Shown piece by piece: positions 23,939-34,690 of a stretch of 64,000 nt of DNA (position 1 is the stretch's first letter; every line of letters begins with the position of its first letter). The position numbers were made by a program, and so were the translations under genes. A model generated the notes under the pieces. That model did not search any database and was not told the origin of the DNA. It was given only the letters and a program-made list of their open reading frames with translations. Source of the stretch: Paenibacillus abyssi (GTDB taxonomy: Bacteria; Bacillota; Bacilli; Paenibacillales; Paenibacillaceae); the NCBI RefSeq assembly GCF_014640295.1, contig NZ_BMGR01000001.1, positions 1 to 64,000 of the forward strand, read 5' to 3'.

Positions 23939-25915
23939 ATGAAATTGCTGAGAGTAAGCGCAATAAAATGGGTATTGATCGCTTCATTAGTTGCTGTTCC
24001 AACCTTCGGGAAACCATCGCAAGCGGCAGCGAATGGAGGTTCGTTGGATACGCTTGTGTTAAAGAAAAATAGCAGTGTTATGTTACATAATGGCCAATCC
24101 GTACAGGCTGTTCAACCGGTAACGTTTAAAAACGGTTCATCTTATGCTCCTTTTAAAAGTATTGCGAGAGTGTATGGCTTCACTGTGTCTTACGAAGCAA
24201 GAACAAAAGAATCCATCGCTAGAAACGGCGATCTGGAGATTCGCTTTACACCGAACTCATCCAATATTAAGGTAAATGGCGAAATCGTCAAATCGCCAGG
24301 CCCGGTTTTTATTCAAAAGGGTTTCATGATGATTCCGATGCGGACCTGGTCGAATCTGACCGGCAGCGGATTGAGACTGAACAATTCCGAAATTACATTT
24401 ACTTGGAACGCAACGACGGAGCCAAAAGCGGATTTTAAAGTCGTCCCGGAAGAAATTTATGCAGGACAGACTCGAGTGACATATGAGGACCTGTCGACAG
24501 GTGCGGGCGGCAGCAAGATTGTTGAAGTCCATTGGGAAGGCAAGCAGGAATACTTCAATGAACCCGGCACTTATGTGATTACAAGACAGGTCATGGATGA
24601 ATCCGGTACTTGGAGCGAGCCGTTCAGTGTAACGATTCAGGTGCGTGAACCGAATCAGGCGCCCGTAGCAAGCTTCAAGACGGATAAGACACAATACCGA
24701 ATCGGCGAAACGATCGTGTATACGGATACCAGTACTGATGATGAGGATGCAATTGTAAAAAGGAAATGGGAGGGAAATGATCCCGTATTTTTCGCAGCTG
24801 GCCATTATAATGTCAAATTAGAGGTTGAAGACCGTCACGGCAGAAAGGGCATCATTAATCAGATCATTACCGTTACCGATGAAGTGTTATATACCGAAGA
24901 AGAATATAATTTGCTCTTTACCCCGGTCGGAGATAAGTACCCGATCAATGCATCATCTGTCCTCCGCATGGAACCTGTTCCATACAACGTCATTCCTGAA
25001 CAGCTCGTGTTAGTTCACAGCAATTCGCCCGAAACATTGCTTGGCGAAGGCATTGCTTACGAAGATACGTTGAGCGGCGACATACGTTTTCTGTTCCATA
25101 ATGCAAACGCTACGAATAAAAATCTTAATCTGTATGTCGTTGCAACCAATACGAATGAGACAACAGCCAGTGTAGGCCTTAACGCATTCGGCATCGGAGG
25201 CCCGAATACGTATGTATCGACAGGCGGAAAATTGGCAGCTTCACGGTTTATGCATACGCTGGCCAACCCTAGTGATACGCAATGGACTTCGCTTCTTCCA
25301 GGCGAATCCAAGATTATTATGCCGGAGCTTAGCCGGGTACCGATTAAACCGGGCCAAGTCGTCAGCGCATATGGCGATGTTTACGCTGACATGAATGTCC
25401 GATTCCAAGTCGTGGTTATTGATCAGGCATTAGACCCGATCGCTTCACTGCCTGGTTTGAAACCGCTGGATCGCGATAATAAACATGTGCGCGGGACGTT
25501 TAGCGGAGGCAACCGTTCACTCGAAATCTCGGGTATCCTCGGCGAGAAACCGCAGCGTATCGCGCTCGGTGACCGGATGATGGATCAGTATCTAGAAGGC
25601 GTGGATATGATAACCGGATACCGGGAGCTGAACATCGGAAACTTCGGTGTCTTATATAAATTAACTGTCGATGTCGCACCGCGTACGCTCATTGCGCTGA
25701 ACCCTCGCGGCGGCCATTATGCGGGAGCCTTCCTCATTAACGGCAAGGTGGTTAATACGACCGATAAAAGTATCTTAAGGAATTCTTCAGAGGCAGGCGT
25801 TCTCTATCGCACTGGAAACAGCATTGAAACGGTTGAAATGCAATTCGTGTTGGCATCCGGAAGCAATCTGCCGATCCAGATGATGTTCCTTCCGCTGCCT
25901 GAGATGCGGCAATAA
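23939..25915 (+). CDS. Secreted stalk-domain protein with Ig/PKD-like domains
   Basis: A 658-residue exported protein. The signal peptide is about 1-31 (ending SQAAA). A copper-amine-oxidase N-terminal-like stalk domain (about 35-155) includes SSYAPFKSIARVYGF and FMMIPMRTWSNL. Two PKD-like beta domains follow (about 162-235 and 240-320, with the pattern FKTDKTQYRIGETIVYTDTS). The remainder (about 330-658) is beta-rich with no recognised catalytic motif. It is probably a surface or spore-associated structural or adhesive protein; the function is unknown. The ATG has AAAGGAGA upstream. It is the second stalk-domain protein in the window. Confidence 0.8.
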   Translation: MKLLRVSAIKWVLIASLVAVPTFGKPSQAAANGGSLDTLVLKKNSSVMLHNGQSVQAVQPVTFKNGSSYAPFKSIARVYGFTVSYEARTKESIARNGDLEIRFTPNSSNIKVNGEIVKSPGPVFIQKGFMMIPMRTWSNLTGSGLRLNNSEITFTWNATTEPKADFKVVPEEIYAGQTRVTYEDLSTGAGGSKIVEVHWEGKQEYFNEPGTYVITRQVMDESGTWSEPFSVTIQVREPNQAPVASFKTDKTQYRIGETIVYTDTSTDDEDAIVKRKWEGNDPVFFAAGHYNVKLEVEDRHGRKGIINQIITVTDEVLYTEEEYNLLFTPVGDKYPINASSVLRMEPVPYNVIPEQLVLVHSNSPETLLGEGIAYEDTLSGDIRFLFHNANATNKNLNLYVVATNTNETTASVGLNAFGIGGPNTYVSTGGKLAASRFMHTLANPSDTQWTSLLPGESKIIMPELSRVPIKPGQVVSAYGDVYADMNVRFQVVVIDQALDPIASLPGLKPLDRDNKHVRGTFSGGNRSLEISGILGEKPQRIALGDRMMDQYLEGVDMITGYRELNIGNFGVLYKLTVDVAPRTLIALNPRGGHYAGAFLINGKVVNTTDKSILRNSSEAGVLYRTGNSIETVEMQFVLASGSNLPIQMMFLPLPEMRQ

Positions 25916-25918
25916 AAT

Positions 25919-25962
25919 GACAAAGGGCAGCTCCGTGAATCGGGGCTGCCCTTTGTATTTGA
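25919..25962 (+). terminator. Terminator after the stalk/PKD protein
   Basis: ACAAAGGGCAGC and GCTGCCCTTTGT form a 12-bp perfect stem, followed by ATTTG. The T-run is weak but the stem is strong. Confidence 0.75.
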
Positions 25963-26019
25963 CGAACGGTTTATTTTCGGGCATTATGGAAATAGAATGA
26001 TTGATACGGAGGGTATCTC

Positions 26020-26451
26020 TTGTTAAAAACAGATGAAATTATCCGTATGATGTCGAGCCAGGGGCTGCGCATCACGGATCAACGAAAAACGTTAGCGACA
26101 CTATTTTCGGATACGCCGGGCTATCTTTCACCAAAAGATGTATATGATTATATGGGAAGATTCTACTCCGGTCTCAGCTTCGATACCGTATACCGAAATT
26201 TGCGTGTTATGGAGGAGTTAGGGGTACTCGAGCAGGTCATGTTCGAGGAAGGCGTCAAGTTTAAGCTGCACTGCCGTGAACACCATCATCATCATCACAT
26301 GATCTGCCTGCAGTGCGGACTTACGTATCCGATTACGTTCTGTCCTATGGATCAGACAAACGTGCCGGAGCAGTTCAAGGTGGTCAAGCATAAATTTGAG
26401 GTGTTTGGATATTGCAAGGATTGTAATCAGGAAGAAGCGAATGTCGAATAA
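26020..26451 (+). CDS. zur: Zinc-responsive repressor Zur (Fur family)
   Basis: A 143-residue Fur-family metalloregulator that represses zinc uptake genes when zinc is plentiful. The winged helix includes LSFDTVYRNLRVMEELGVLE (about 52-71). The dimerisation domain has a six-His run, CLQCG (structural zinc), CPMD and a final CKDC. These blocks match Bacillus Zur better than Fur or PerR. The TTG start is preceded by GGAGGG. A zinc ABC transporter with a Zur-like operator lies about 3 kb downstream, which supports the assignment. Confidence 0.87.
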   Translation: MLKTDEIIRMMSSQGLRITDQRKTLATLFSDTPGYLSPKDVYDYMGRFYSGLSFDTVYRNLRVMEELGVLEQVMFEEGVKFKLHCREHHHHHHMICLQCGLTYPITFCPMDQTNVPEQFKVVKHKFEVFGYCKDCNQEEANVE

Positions 26452-26471
26452 AAGCGTAAGATGTGGTGTAC

Positions 26472-26708
26472 ATGCGTAGGGCGCTGCAGCTGCCTATCCG
26501 GTTTTATCGGCGGTTCATCTCGCCGTTAAAACCGCCTACCTGCCGTTTTTATCCGACCTGTTCTGCCTATGCGCTGGAAGCGCTCGAGAAGCATGGTTCA
26601 GTTAAGGGCTCGATGTTAGCGGTGAAAAGGATATGCAAGTGCCATCCGTTTCATGCGGGCGGCTTCGATCCTGTTCCACCGGCCAAAGAAGAGTCTGTGC
26701 AATCATAG
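26472..26708 (+). CDS. yidD: Membrane protein insertion efficiency factor YidD
   Basis: A 78-residue YidD-family protein thought to assist YidC-dependent membrane protein insertion. An amphipathic N-terminus precedes the family core [25 protein letters not shown] (about 13-37), with [15 protein letters not shown] near the C-terminus. The conserved cysteines (CRFYPTC and CKCHP) are present. ATG 26472 fits homologue length; GTG codons at 26463 and 26466 are alternatives and the Shine-Dalgarno is weak. It follows zur by 20 bp, so the two may be co-transcribed. Confidence 0.9.
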   Translation: MRRALQLPIRFYRRFISPLKPPTCRFYPTCSAYALEALEKHGSVKGSMLAVKRICKCHPFHAGGFDPVPPAKEESVQS

Positions 26709-26754
26709 TGATCTGCTTAACGATTCGATCATATAAGCCTTTATATGCTTGTGC

Positions 26755-26784
26755 TTGACACGTATGAATCGCATCCGGTATATT
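26755..26784 (+). promoter_or_regulatory. Sigma-A promoter of the metS T-box leader
   Basis: TTGACA (26755-26760) and TATATT (26779-26784) are separated by 18 bases, just upstream of the T-box RNA. Confidence 0.75.
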
Positions 26785-26814
26785 TTGTCATAAGAGATTC
26801 GCTATATATGAACA

Positions 26815-27077
26815 TCCAATGAACGGATAAGTACAAAGCAAGGCGCATTCCAGAGAGCCGGGTACGCTGTGAACCGGTATGTTGCCGCTTTGGAAAATGG
26901 TCCTGGAGGATCTTCCCCCGAGCGTGGAGCATCGGTAAGGGGGAGGCGCGCTGCCGGCGATAGAGGTGGTGCCGTAAGGATTACGGCCGATTGAGCTTCC
27001 AAGCCGCAAGGCCGGAGGGAAATTGGGTGGTAACGCGTGAGTGCAGACTCTCGTCCCATGTGGACGGGGGTCTTTTT
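26815..27077 (+). ncRNA. T-box leader (methionine specifier) before metS
   Basis: A tRNA-sensing riboswitch controlling the downstream methionyl-tRNA synthetase. Stem I contains the AGAGAG and GCTGTGAACCGG elements, with a candidate ATG (Met) specifier at 26897-26899. The T-box core GGGTGGTAACGCG lies at 27025-27037, and its UGGU bulge should pair with the uncharged acceptor end of tRNA-Met. The intrinsic terminator (GAC..CGTCCC/GGACG..GTC then TTTTT) is at 27046-27077. The bulge reads TGGTAAC rather than the commoner TGGTACC. Confidence 0.92.
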
Positions 27078-27083
27078 GTATGA

Positions 27084-29126
<2,043 letters not shown>

Positions 29127-29145
29127 TAGGAACTGAATCACCATT

Positions 29146-29178
29146 TAACCTGACGGTTTTCCGTCAGGTTTTTGTTTT
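29146..29178 (+). terminator. Terminator after metS
   Basis: AACCTGACGG and CCGTCAGGTT with a 4-T loop, followed by TTTGTTTT. Confidence 0.93.
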
Positions 29179-29219
29179 GAAATATTGGAAACGATAAGGT
29201 TATCATTTTGTATTGATGG

Positions 29220-29248
29220 TTGACAGCAGTGGGCTGAGCCGATATAAT
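29220..29248 (+). promoter_or_regulatory. Consensus sigma-A promoter of the zinc transporter operon
   Basis: TTGACA and TATAAT match consensus exactly and are separated by the optimal 17 bases. Such a promoter should be very active unless repressed. Confidence 0.88.
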
Positions 29249-29249
29249 T

Positions 29250-29273
29250 CTAACGTAATAGTAACGATTACTA
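29250..29273 (+). promoter_or_regulatory. Zur-like operator overlapping the transcription start
   Basis: CGTAATAGTAACGATT at 29254-29269 matches 14 of 16 positions of the Bacillus Zur box (CGTAATNATTACGATT as I recall it). It sits immediately after the -10 element, where a bound repressor would block initiation. Confidence 0.7.
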
Positions 29274-29304
29274 ATTGGAATAAGAAGAAGAGGAATGAGT
29301 GGAT

Positions 29305-30480
29305 ATGAGCGTGAATAACATGAAATTAATGGGGTCAAGGTTGTCCTTAGCGGTGTTGTTGGTTTGTATGACGATATTAGCAGCATGCGGAAATAATAAT
29401 CAAGAGAGTACAGGCCAAGCAGAAGCTGGCGCGAACGAAGATGGGAATGGGAAGGTCGGGGTTGTAACCACCTTTTATCCGCTGTATTATTTAGCAAGTG
29501 AGATCGGCGGAGAACATGCGGAAGTAGTTAATCTGGTTCCTGCAGGCGTAGAGCCGCATGACTGGAGTCCGAAAAGCCGTGATCTGGACAATGCGTCCAA
29601 GGCGGATCTGTTCCTTTATAATGGAGCGGGATTTGAGGGCTGGGTTGATAATTTCCTTAAAGGATTGAGCACGGACAGCACAGTCGTCACTTCCGAGGTG
29701 AGCCATGGCATCGAGCTGATCGATGGCAGCAAAACAGATGACAATCATCAGGAAGAAGCTGCAGAAGAGCAAACCCATCAAGAAGATGCCCACGCAGATG
29801 AACACGCACATGAAGAAGAAGGCCATGCAGATGAGCAAGCACATGAAGAAGGCCATGCAGATGAGCAAGCACATGAAGAAGGCCATGCAGATGAGCAAGC
29901 ACACGAGGCAGAAGCAGAAGATGACGGCCACGGGCATGATGCCCACGGCCATTCATTGGATATCGATCCGCATACATGGGTAAGCCCGAAATCCGCCCTC
30001 ATCATGGCTGAAAATATCAAAAATAGCTTTATTGAAGTGGATGCGGACAATGAGGCAAGCTACATCGCAAATTTTGAAGTTTTACAAGAGAAGCTCACGG
30101 CCCTTGATGCAAAGTTCGAGGAACAATTGTCTCAAACAACCCGTAAAGATATCGTTGTATCTCACCAAGCGTTTGGTTACCTCACACGGGATTATGGTTT
30201 GAATCAGGTATCGATTATGGGCTTGTCCCCAGATGCTGAACCGCGGGCGCAGGACTTGATGAACATTGCGAATTTCGTGAAACAAAACGGGATTCAGTAT
30301 ATATTCTTTGAAGAATTGGTGTCCAGCGATTTAGCGGATACGTTGGCAAGAGAGGCGAAAGTAGACACGCTGGTGCTTAATCCGCTTGAAGGCTTGACGC
30401 CGCAGCAGGAGCAGGCGGGCGAGGATTTTATTTCCCTTATGGAAGTTAATTTGCAAAATCTGCTGAAGGCGTTACAATAG
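29305..30480 (+). CDS. znuA: Zinc ABC transporter substrate-binding lipoprotein (ZnuA/AdcA-like)
   Basis: A 391-residue cluster A-I binding protein that captures Zn(II) outside the membrane. The lipobox LAACG places the acylated Cys near residue 29. The metal-site pieces are GVEPHDWSPK (His), HTWVSPK after the His-rich loop (His), SHQAFGYL (His) and the final Asp/Glu region. The His/Asp/Glu-rich loop (about residues 150-215) is expanded by 30-bp DNA repeats, each encoding GHADEQAHEE. ATG 29305 was chosen; GTG 29299 is an alternative. It heads znuA-znuC-znuB, with a consensus promoter and a Zur-like site upstream. Confidence 0.93.
   Translation: MSVNNMKLMGSRLSLAVLLVCMTILAACGNNNQESTGQAEAGANEDGNGKVGVVTTFYPLYYLASEIGGEHAEVVNLVPAGVEPHDWSPKSRDLDNASKADLFLYNGAGFEGWVDNFLKGLSTDSTVVTSEVSHGIELIDGSKTDDNHQEEAAEEQTHQEDAHADEHAHEEEGHADEQAHEEGHADEQAHEEGHADEQAHEAEAEDDGHGHDAHGHSLDIDPHTWVSPKSALIMAENIKNSFIEVDADNEASYIANFEVLQEKLTALDAKFEEQLSQTTRKDIVVSHQAFGYLTRDYGLNQVSIMGLSPDAEPRAQDLMNIANFVKQNGIQYIFFEELVSSDLADTLAREAKVDTLVLNPLEGLTPQQEQAGEDFISLMEVNLQNLLKALQ
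29788..29910 (+). repeat. Tandem 30-bp repeats encoding the His-rich loop of ZnuA
   Basis: Copies at 29821-29850 and 29851-29880 are identical; the copy at 29881-29910 diverges in the last bases. A degenerate 33-bp copy lies at 29788-29820. All keep the reading frame and encode GHADEQAHEE-type units rich in metal-binding residues. Near-identity suggests recent expansion by slippage. Confidence 0.9.
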
Positions 30481-30574
30481 AAAGATAGTTTCTTGCGAAT
30501 CTTGGTTGCCAACTGAATTGCATAGAATTGCAATTAACAGTTGCAACGTTCGCGGGCGAAAGGAGAGGGCAAGC

Positions 30575-31381
30575 ATGGCAGAGCATACGAAATCAAAGTT
30601 CAATCCCTCGTGTCACCAAGAAATCATCACCATGCAGAATATCACTTTTTCCTATGAACAAAAGCAGGTCATTACGGACTTGAATTTTTCGATCAAAGAA
30701 CGGGATTTTGTTGGTTTGATCGGTTCTAACGGAGCGGGGAAAACAACGCTGCTGCGCATGATTGTCGGATTGCTGAAACCGGAGCACGGTTCGATCTCCT
30801 TGTTCGGAGAGCCGATCGGGAAATTTAAGCATTGGGAGCGGATCGGCTACGTCCCGCAGAAAAATTCGTTTAACCCTTTATTTCCGGTGACTGTGCGCGA
30901 GGTCATATTATCCGGCCTGTACGGCCGCAGCAAATTATTTTCCCGCATCAGCAAAGCGGATTTGGTGAAAGCTGAGGACGCGATGCATGCGATGCAAATT
31001 GAAGATTTGTCAAATAAACGGATCGGTCAGCTCTCCGGCGGCCAGCAGCAGCGGGTATTTTTGGCTCGAGCGCTGATTAATAACCCGGCCTTGCTTATTC
31101 TTGACGAACCGACGGTTGGAATCGATGTGGAAACACAAGAAGGCTTCTTCCATATGATTAAGCATATGCACCAGCATCATAACATAACATTTCTTATGGT
31201 TTCGCACGATATGGATATGGTCCGTTCATACCTCGGCCAGGAGCCCCTGCAGCAGAACGGCAAGCTGAAGTTCTATGTGAAGCATTCCCATGAATTGGAG
31301 AATTGTGTGGAGAATGATCTGACGCACAGCTTGAAGGGCCTCAGGCAATCGATGAACCAACGTGCACCGGTCGTGATTTAA
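30575..31381 (+). CDS. znuC: Zinc ABC transporter ATP-binding protein
   Basis: A 268-residue ATPase that powers the ZnuACB importer. Walker A GSNGAGKTTLLRMI lies at about 55-68, the signature LSGGQQQRVFLARAL at about 156-170, Walker B LLILDEPTVGID at about 177-188 and the switch His in SHDMDM at about 213. The C-terminus has an extra His-containing tail. The ATG at 30575 has AGGAGAG upstream. It lies 94 bp after znuA and 19 bp before the permease gene. Confidence 0.93.
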   Translation: MAEHTKSKFNPSCHQEIITMQNITFSYEQKQVITDLNFSIKERDFVGLIGSNGAGKTTLLRMIVGLLKPEHGSISLFGEPIGKFKHWERIGYVPQKNSFNPLFPVTVREVILSGLYGRSKLFSRISKADLVKAEDAMHAMQIEDLSNKRIGQLSGGQQQRVFLARALINNPALLILDEPTVGIDVETQEGFFHMIKHMHQHHNITFLMVSHDMDMVRSYLGQEPLQQNGKLKFYVKHSHELENCVENDLTHSLKGLRQSMNQRAPVVI

Positions 31382-31400
31382 AGGAAGGTAGGGCTTTATT

Positions 31401-32204
31401 TTGGACATTTTATCAACTGAATTTTTTCAAAGAGCGCTGATCGGCGGTGTGCTGATCGGTGTTACAGCTCCTTTAATGGGGCTGTTTCTTGTGCTTAGGC
31501 GTCTTGCCATGATCGGCGATACGCTGGCCCATGTCTCGATCGCCGGCGTTGCGCTCGGTTTTTTGATCGGCGTATATCCGATTGCGATGGGGCTTGTATT
31601 TGCATTAGCGGCATCCTTTGCGATTGAGAAGCTCAGGCGCGCTTACAAAACCTATGCGGAGCTTTCGATCGCCATCATCATGTCCGGCGGTGTAGCGCTT
31701 GCTTCTTTGCTCTTTACGCTGGGCAAAGGCTTTAATGTCAATGTAACGAGTTATTTGTTCGGCAGTATTTATACGCTGGATAATACAGATCTGATCGTCA
31801 TCGGCGCGGTAACCGTCATTGTGCTTTTTATGGTAAAGCTTCATTTCAAAGAACTGTTTCTTCTGACCTTCGATGAAGACGCCGCTGCGGTCAACGGTTT
31901 GCCTGTTCGCTATTTTAATATTATGATTAGTGTATTGACTGCGCTTGTCATTAGCGCCTCGATCAAAATTGTCGGAGCGCTGCTTGTTTCCGCTCTATTG
32001 ACGATACCCGCAGCATGCAGCCTTATCATTGCGCGAAGCTTTAAGCAATCGATCATCACGGTCGTTGTGATTGCGGAGCTTGCTGTGATCGGCGGTCTGA
32101 TGGCTGCCGGAGTGTGGAATCTGGCACCTGGAGCATCTGTTGTATTGTTGTTAATTCTGATTCTCGTTTTGCTGCTGGCGATGAAGCGCGGATTCAAAAT
32201 ATGA
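31401..32204 (+). CDS. znuB: Zinc ABC transporter permease
   Basis: A 267-residue ABC-3 family permease with about eight membrane helices. The N-terminal block QRALIGGVLIGVTAPLMGLFLVLRRLAMIGDTLAHVSIAGVALG is typical of zinc/manganese permeases and contains the coupling region. The TTG start follows AAGGAAGG. It is the last gene of the zinc operon; zinc rather than manganese specificity follows from the Zur-like site and the His-rich binding protein. Confidence 0.92.
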   Translation: MDILSTEFFQRALIGGVLIGVTAPLMGLFLVLRRLAMIGDTLAHVSIAGVALGFLIGVYPIAMGLVFALAASFAIEKLRRAYKTYAELSIAIIMSGGVALASLLFTLGKGFNVNVTSYLFGSIYTLDNTDLIVIGAVTVIVLFMVKLHFKELFLLTFDEDAAAVNGLPVRYFNIMISVLTALVISASIKIVGALLVSALLTIPAACSLIIARSFKQSIITVVVIAELAVIGGLMAAGVWNLAPGASVVLLLILILVLLLAMKRGFKI

Positions 32205-32266
32205 CATCAGCTGCAGCTTATGACATATCAAAGTCTGCAGTCTCAAGCACAAAGGAGCTTTCGTGA

Positions 32267-32974
32267 ATGGATTTGAATATTTGGTTGGCTTTCGGAGCAG
32301 GGGTCGCATCGTTCATTTCACCTTGCTGTCTTCCTTTGTATCCATCTTATTTATCTTACATAACGGGCATCTCCGTTAGCGATTTAAAAGCAGAGCATCG
32401 CTCAAAAGACGTGCGGATCCGAACGATGACGCATACGTTTTTCTTTCTGCTGGGCTTTTCCCTTGTGTTCTATACATTAGGTTACGGAACGAATGTGTTT
32501 GCGGACTTTTTCATCGATTATCAGGATTTGATCCGGCAAATATCCGCAATCTTAATTATTTTGATGGGTTTATTCCTCGCTGGTATTTTCCAGCCGCAAG
32601 TATTAATGAAAGAACGTAAGCTCAAAATGCCGATGGGGAAGAAAGGGTTTCTCGGATCTTTCATTTTTGGCATTGGATTTTCAGCAGGCTGGTCCCCATG
32701 CGTCGGGCCGATTCTAACGGCGATTTTAGCTCTGGCTGTATCATCGCCGGGTACATGGTTTGGGCTTACAACAGCTTTTTCGCTTGGTTTTTCGATTCCG
32801 TTCTTTATCCTTGCCTTTTTCCTGGGCTCGACAAGATGGATCTTAAAGCATTCAAACAAGGTTATGAAGGTCGGGGGAGCGCTGATGATTCTCATGGGCA
32901 TCCTGCTGTTCACCGATCAAATGACAAAAATTACAATCTGGCTCAACCAGTTTGCTCCTCCGGGGTTAGGATAA
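32267..32974 (+). CDS. ccdA: Cytochrome c biogenesis protein CcdA
   Basis: A 235-residue, six-helix membrane protein that carries reducing equivalents from cytosolic thioredoxin to extracytoplasmic thiol-disulfide proteins, for cytochrome c maturation and for spore cortex synthesis via StoA in Bacillus. The redox Cys pair region SPCCLPLYPSYLSY (about 18-31) and the second Cys in GFSAGWSPCVGP (about 142-153) are present. It lies 62 bp after znuB and may be read through from it or have its own promoter. Its 3' end faces splB. Confidence 0.93.
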   Translation: MDLNIWLAFGAGVASFISPCCLPLYPSYLSYITGISVSDLKAEHRSKDVRIRTMTHTFFFLLGFSLVFYTLGYGTNVFADFFIDYQDLIRQISAILIILMGLFLAGIFQPQVLMKERKLKMPMGKKGFLGSFIFGIGFSAGWSPCVGPILTAILALAVSSPGTWFGLTTAFSLGFSIPFFILAFFLGSTRWILKHSNKVMKVGGALMILMGILLFTDQMTKITIWLNQFAPPGLG

Positions 32975-32988
32975 CAAAAGGATGTTTA

Positions 32989-34056
32989 TCAGGTAAAATA
33001 ATCGATGACGGCTTCCGGAAAATGCTCAAAAATGCGCTCCGATATAAACATGCGGAGCGCATTTGCTTGTTCATCGGGATACACGTATTTCCCTTGTCCC
33101 CACCGCCCCCATTTGTATTTCCGCTTCTCAATATCCATTTCCAGCTTTGTACGCGGATAACGCTTTTCAATGACGTTTTTAGCCGTCTTCGTGAATCGGT
33201 GCTGAATCAGCTCAAAGGTCAAGCCGGCGCCTGCTGCTTCGGGAGGCAATGTCTTGGCTAAGGACTCGATTAATTCCGCATACCCTTCCTGCCAGCCCTC
33301 ATGCCATATGATTGGCGCAATGATGAATCCGAGAGGGTAGCCTGCACGGGCAACCTTGCCAGCTGCCTCGATCCGGTCCTCAAAACGTGATGTTGATGGT
33401 TCGAAGTGTTTGATGACATATTTGCTGTTGACACTAAAGCGAATACGTGTGCGTCCATTGTGCTTCACATCCAATAATGAATCCACGTGATGAAATTTGG
33501 TGACAAACCGCAGTCTGCCGTATTCCTGGCCTGCCATAAATTCGATGAGGTCCTTCAAGCTTCCGGTAATTGGCTCTAATCCGACCGGATCGGATGTACA
33601 GGCCGCCTCAAATCGTGTGATTTCCGGTTTGCGTTCGTCAATGTAGCCTTGTGCGGCATGTAAAATATCATCCATATTCACATAAACACGGATATAAGGC
33701 TTAGCGCCCAGGGTTGTCTGCAGGTAACAATAATGGCAATGTCCCATACATCCTGTAGCAATCGGAATCGCATATTCCGCAGACGGTTTAGAGGTGTCGA
33801 ATTTGAGCGTTTTGCGCAAACCGACAACGAGCGTGCGTTTCGCGATTTTGTACTGCTCCAGTTCGGTTTCGCCAGGCAAATTTGTTATTCGATTGTGAGA
33901 AGTAGTCATGCGGAAAGGGATGCCTTGACGCTGCACCCATTCATAAATTTGTTTTCCTTTTGGATAGTCCAGAGCAGCCGGTTCGAAGTATACAAGCTCA
34001 GGCACAAATGAAAGCGCGGCGGCTTTTACAGGTTTGTCCGTAACAGTCGTTCCCAT
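32989..34056 (-). CDS. splB: Spore photoproduct lyase (radical SAM)
   Basis: Repairs 5-thyminyl-5,6-dihydrothymine (the spore photoproduct) during germination using an S-adenosylmethionine radical. The 355-residue product has the cluster motif C103-x3-C107-x2-C110 (CMGHCHYC) and a conserved Cys at about 153 (AACTSDP), corresponding to the hydrogen-donor Cys141 of Bacillus SplB. The C-terminal DNA-contacting region ELIQHRFT and KYKWGRWGQGKYVY is intact. ATG 34056 follows GGAGG at 6 bases; ATG 34059 is an alternative. No splA gene is adjacent. A hairpin lies inside the 3' end. Confidence 0.95.
   Translation of the reverse strand: MGTTVTDKPVKAAALSFVPELVYFEPAALDYPKGKQIYEWVQRQGIPFRMTTSHNRITNLPGETELEQYKIAKRTLVVGLRKTLKFDTSKPSAEYAIPIATGCMGHCHYCYLQTTLGAKPYIRVYVNMDDILHAAQGYIDERKPEITRFEAACTSDPVGLEPITGSLKDLIEFMAGQEYGRLRFVTKFHHVDSLLDVKHNGRTRIRFSVNSKYVIKHFEPSTSRFEDRIEAAGKVARAGYPLGFIIAPIIWHEGWQEGYAELIESLAKTLPPEAAGAGLTFELIQHRFTKTAKNVIEKRYPRTKLEMDIEKRKYKWGRWGQGKYVYPDEQANALRMFISERIFEHFPEAVIDYFT
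33030..33064. terminator. 12-bp perfect inverted repeat inside the 3' end of splB
   Basis: AAATGCGCTCCG / CGGAGCGCATTT with an 11-base loop. On the minus strand a run of T follows; on the plus strand it is suitably placed to stop ccdA transcripts but the T-run is short. It begins about 40 bp before the splB stop codon. Confidence 0.5.
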
Positions 34057-34141
34057 CATTAACCTCCAAAACAATCAGATTCTTTCGTTAGTTTGGACAT
34101 GATGAAGAAATTCACTCATGGTAAGTTTGGGGTTTGTCAGG

Positions 34142-34171
34142 TTGCGGTATGGGTGGCGAACAGTGTATGAT
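34142..34171 (+). promoter_or_regulatory. Putative sigma-A promoter of mntR
   Basis: TTGCGG and TATGAT are separated by 18 bases, ending 55 bp before the start codon. The match is moderate. Confidence 0.4.
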
Positions 34172-34226
34172 ACATAGAGTACCGCCAATGGATATGGTGA
34201 ATGAAGCAGGTTAGGGGGATCTTTCA

Positions 34227-34649
34227 ATGCCGACACCGAGCATGGAAGACTACTTGGAACGAATTTACAAACTCATCGATGAAAAAGGATACGCGCGCGT
34301 CTCTGATATTGCTGAAGGCCTGGAGGTCCATCCCTCATCCGTTACGAAGATGATTCAGAAGTTAGATAAGGATAATTATCTGATCTACGAAAAATATAGG
34401 GGACTTGTCTTAACCAATAAAGGGAAGAAGATGGGTAAACGGCTTGTTGATCGTCATCAGCTGCTGGAAACATTTTTAACGACGATAGGTGTTCAAGAAG
34501 AGAATATTTATCGTGACGTAGAGGGCATCGAACATCATCTTAGTTGGGACTCTATTACCTGCATCGAAACGCTTGTCGAGTATTTCCACAGGGATCCGGC
34601 ACGATCGGAAGAGTTGTCCCGTATTCGTTCTGAGCTAGACAATGAATAG
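34227..34649 (+). CDS. mntR: Manganese transport regulator MntR (DtxR family)
   Basis: A 140-residue Mn(II)-responsive repressor or activator of manganese import and efflux genes. The N-terminal winged helix includes [24 protein letters not shown]. All six metal ligands of Bacillus MntR are at the same positions: D8, E11, H77, E99, E102 and H103. The D8 plus E11 combination (instead of Met and Cys as in DtxR) marks manganese selectivity. The ATG follows AGGGGGATC. No manganese transporter gene lies next to it. It starts the block colinear with Bacillus subtilis. Confidence 0.95.
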   Translation: MPTPSMEDYLERIYKLIDEKGYARVSDIAEGLEVHPSSVTKMIQKLDKDNYLIYEKYRGLVLTNKGKKMGKRLVDRHQLLETFLTTIGVQEENIYRDVEGIEHHLSWDSITCIETLVEYFHRDPARSEELSRIRSELDNE

Positions 34650-34660
34650 CTCCAAAGGAA

Positions 34661-34690
34661 AAACGTCTGCCCCCGGCAGACGTTTTTTTG
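34661..34690 (+). terminator. Terminator after mntR
   Basis: AAACGTCTGC and GCAGACGTTT with a short C/G loop, followed by TTTTT. Confidence 0.93.
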
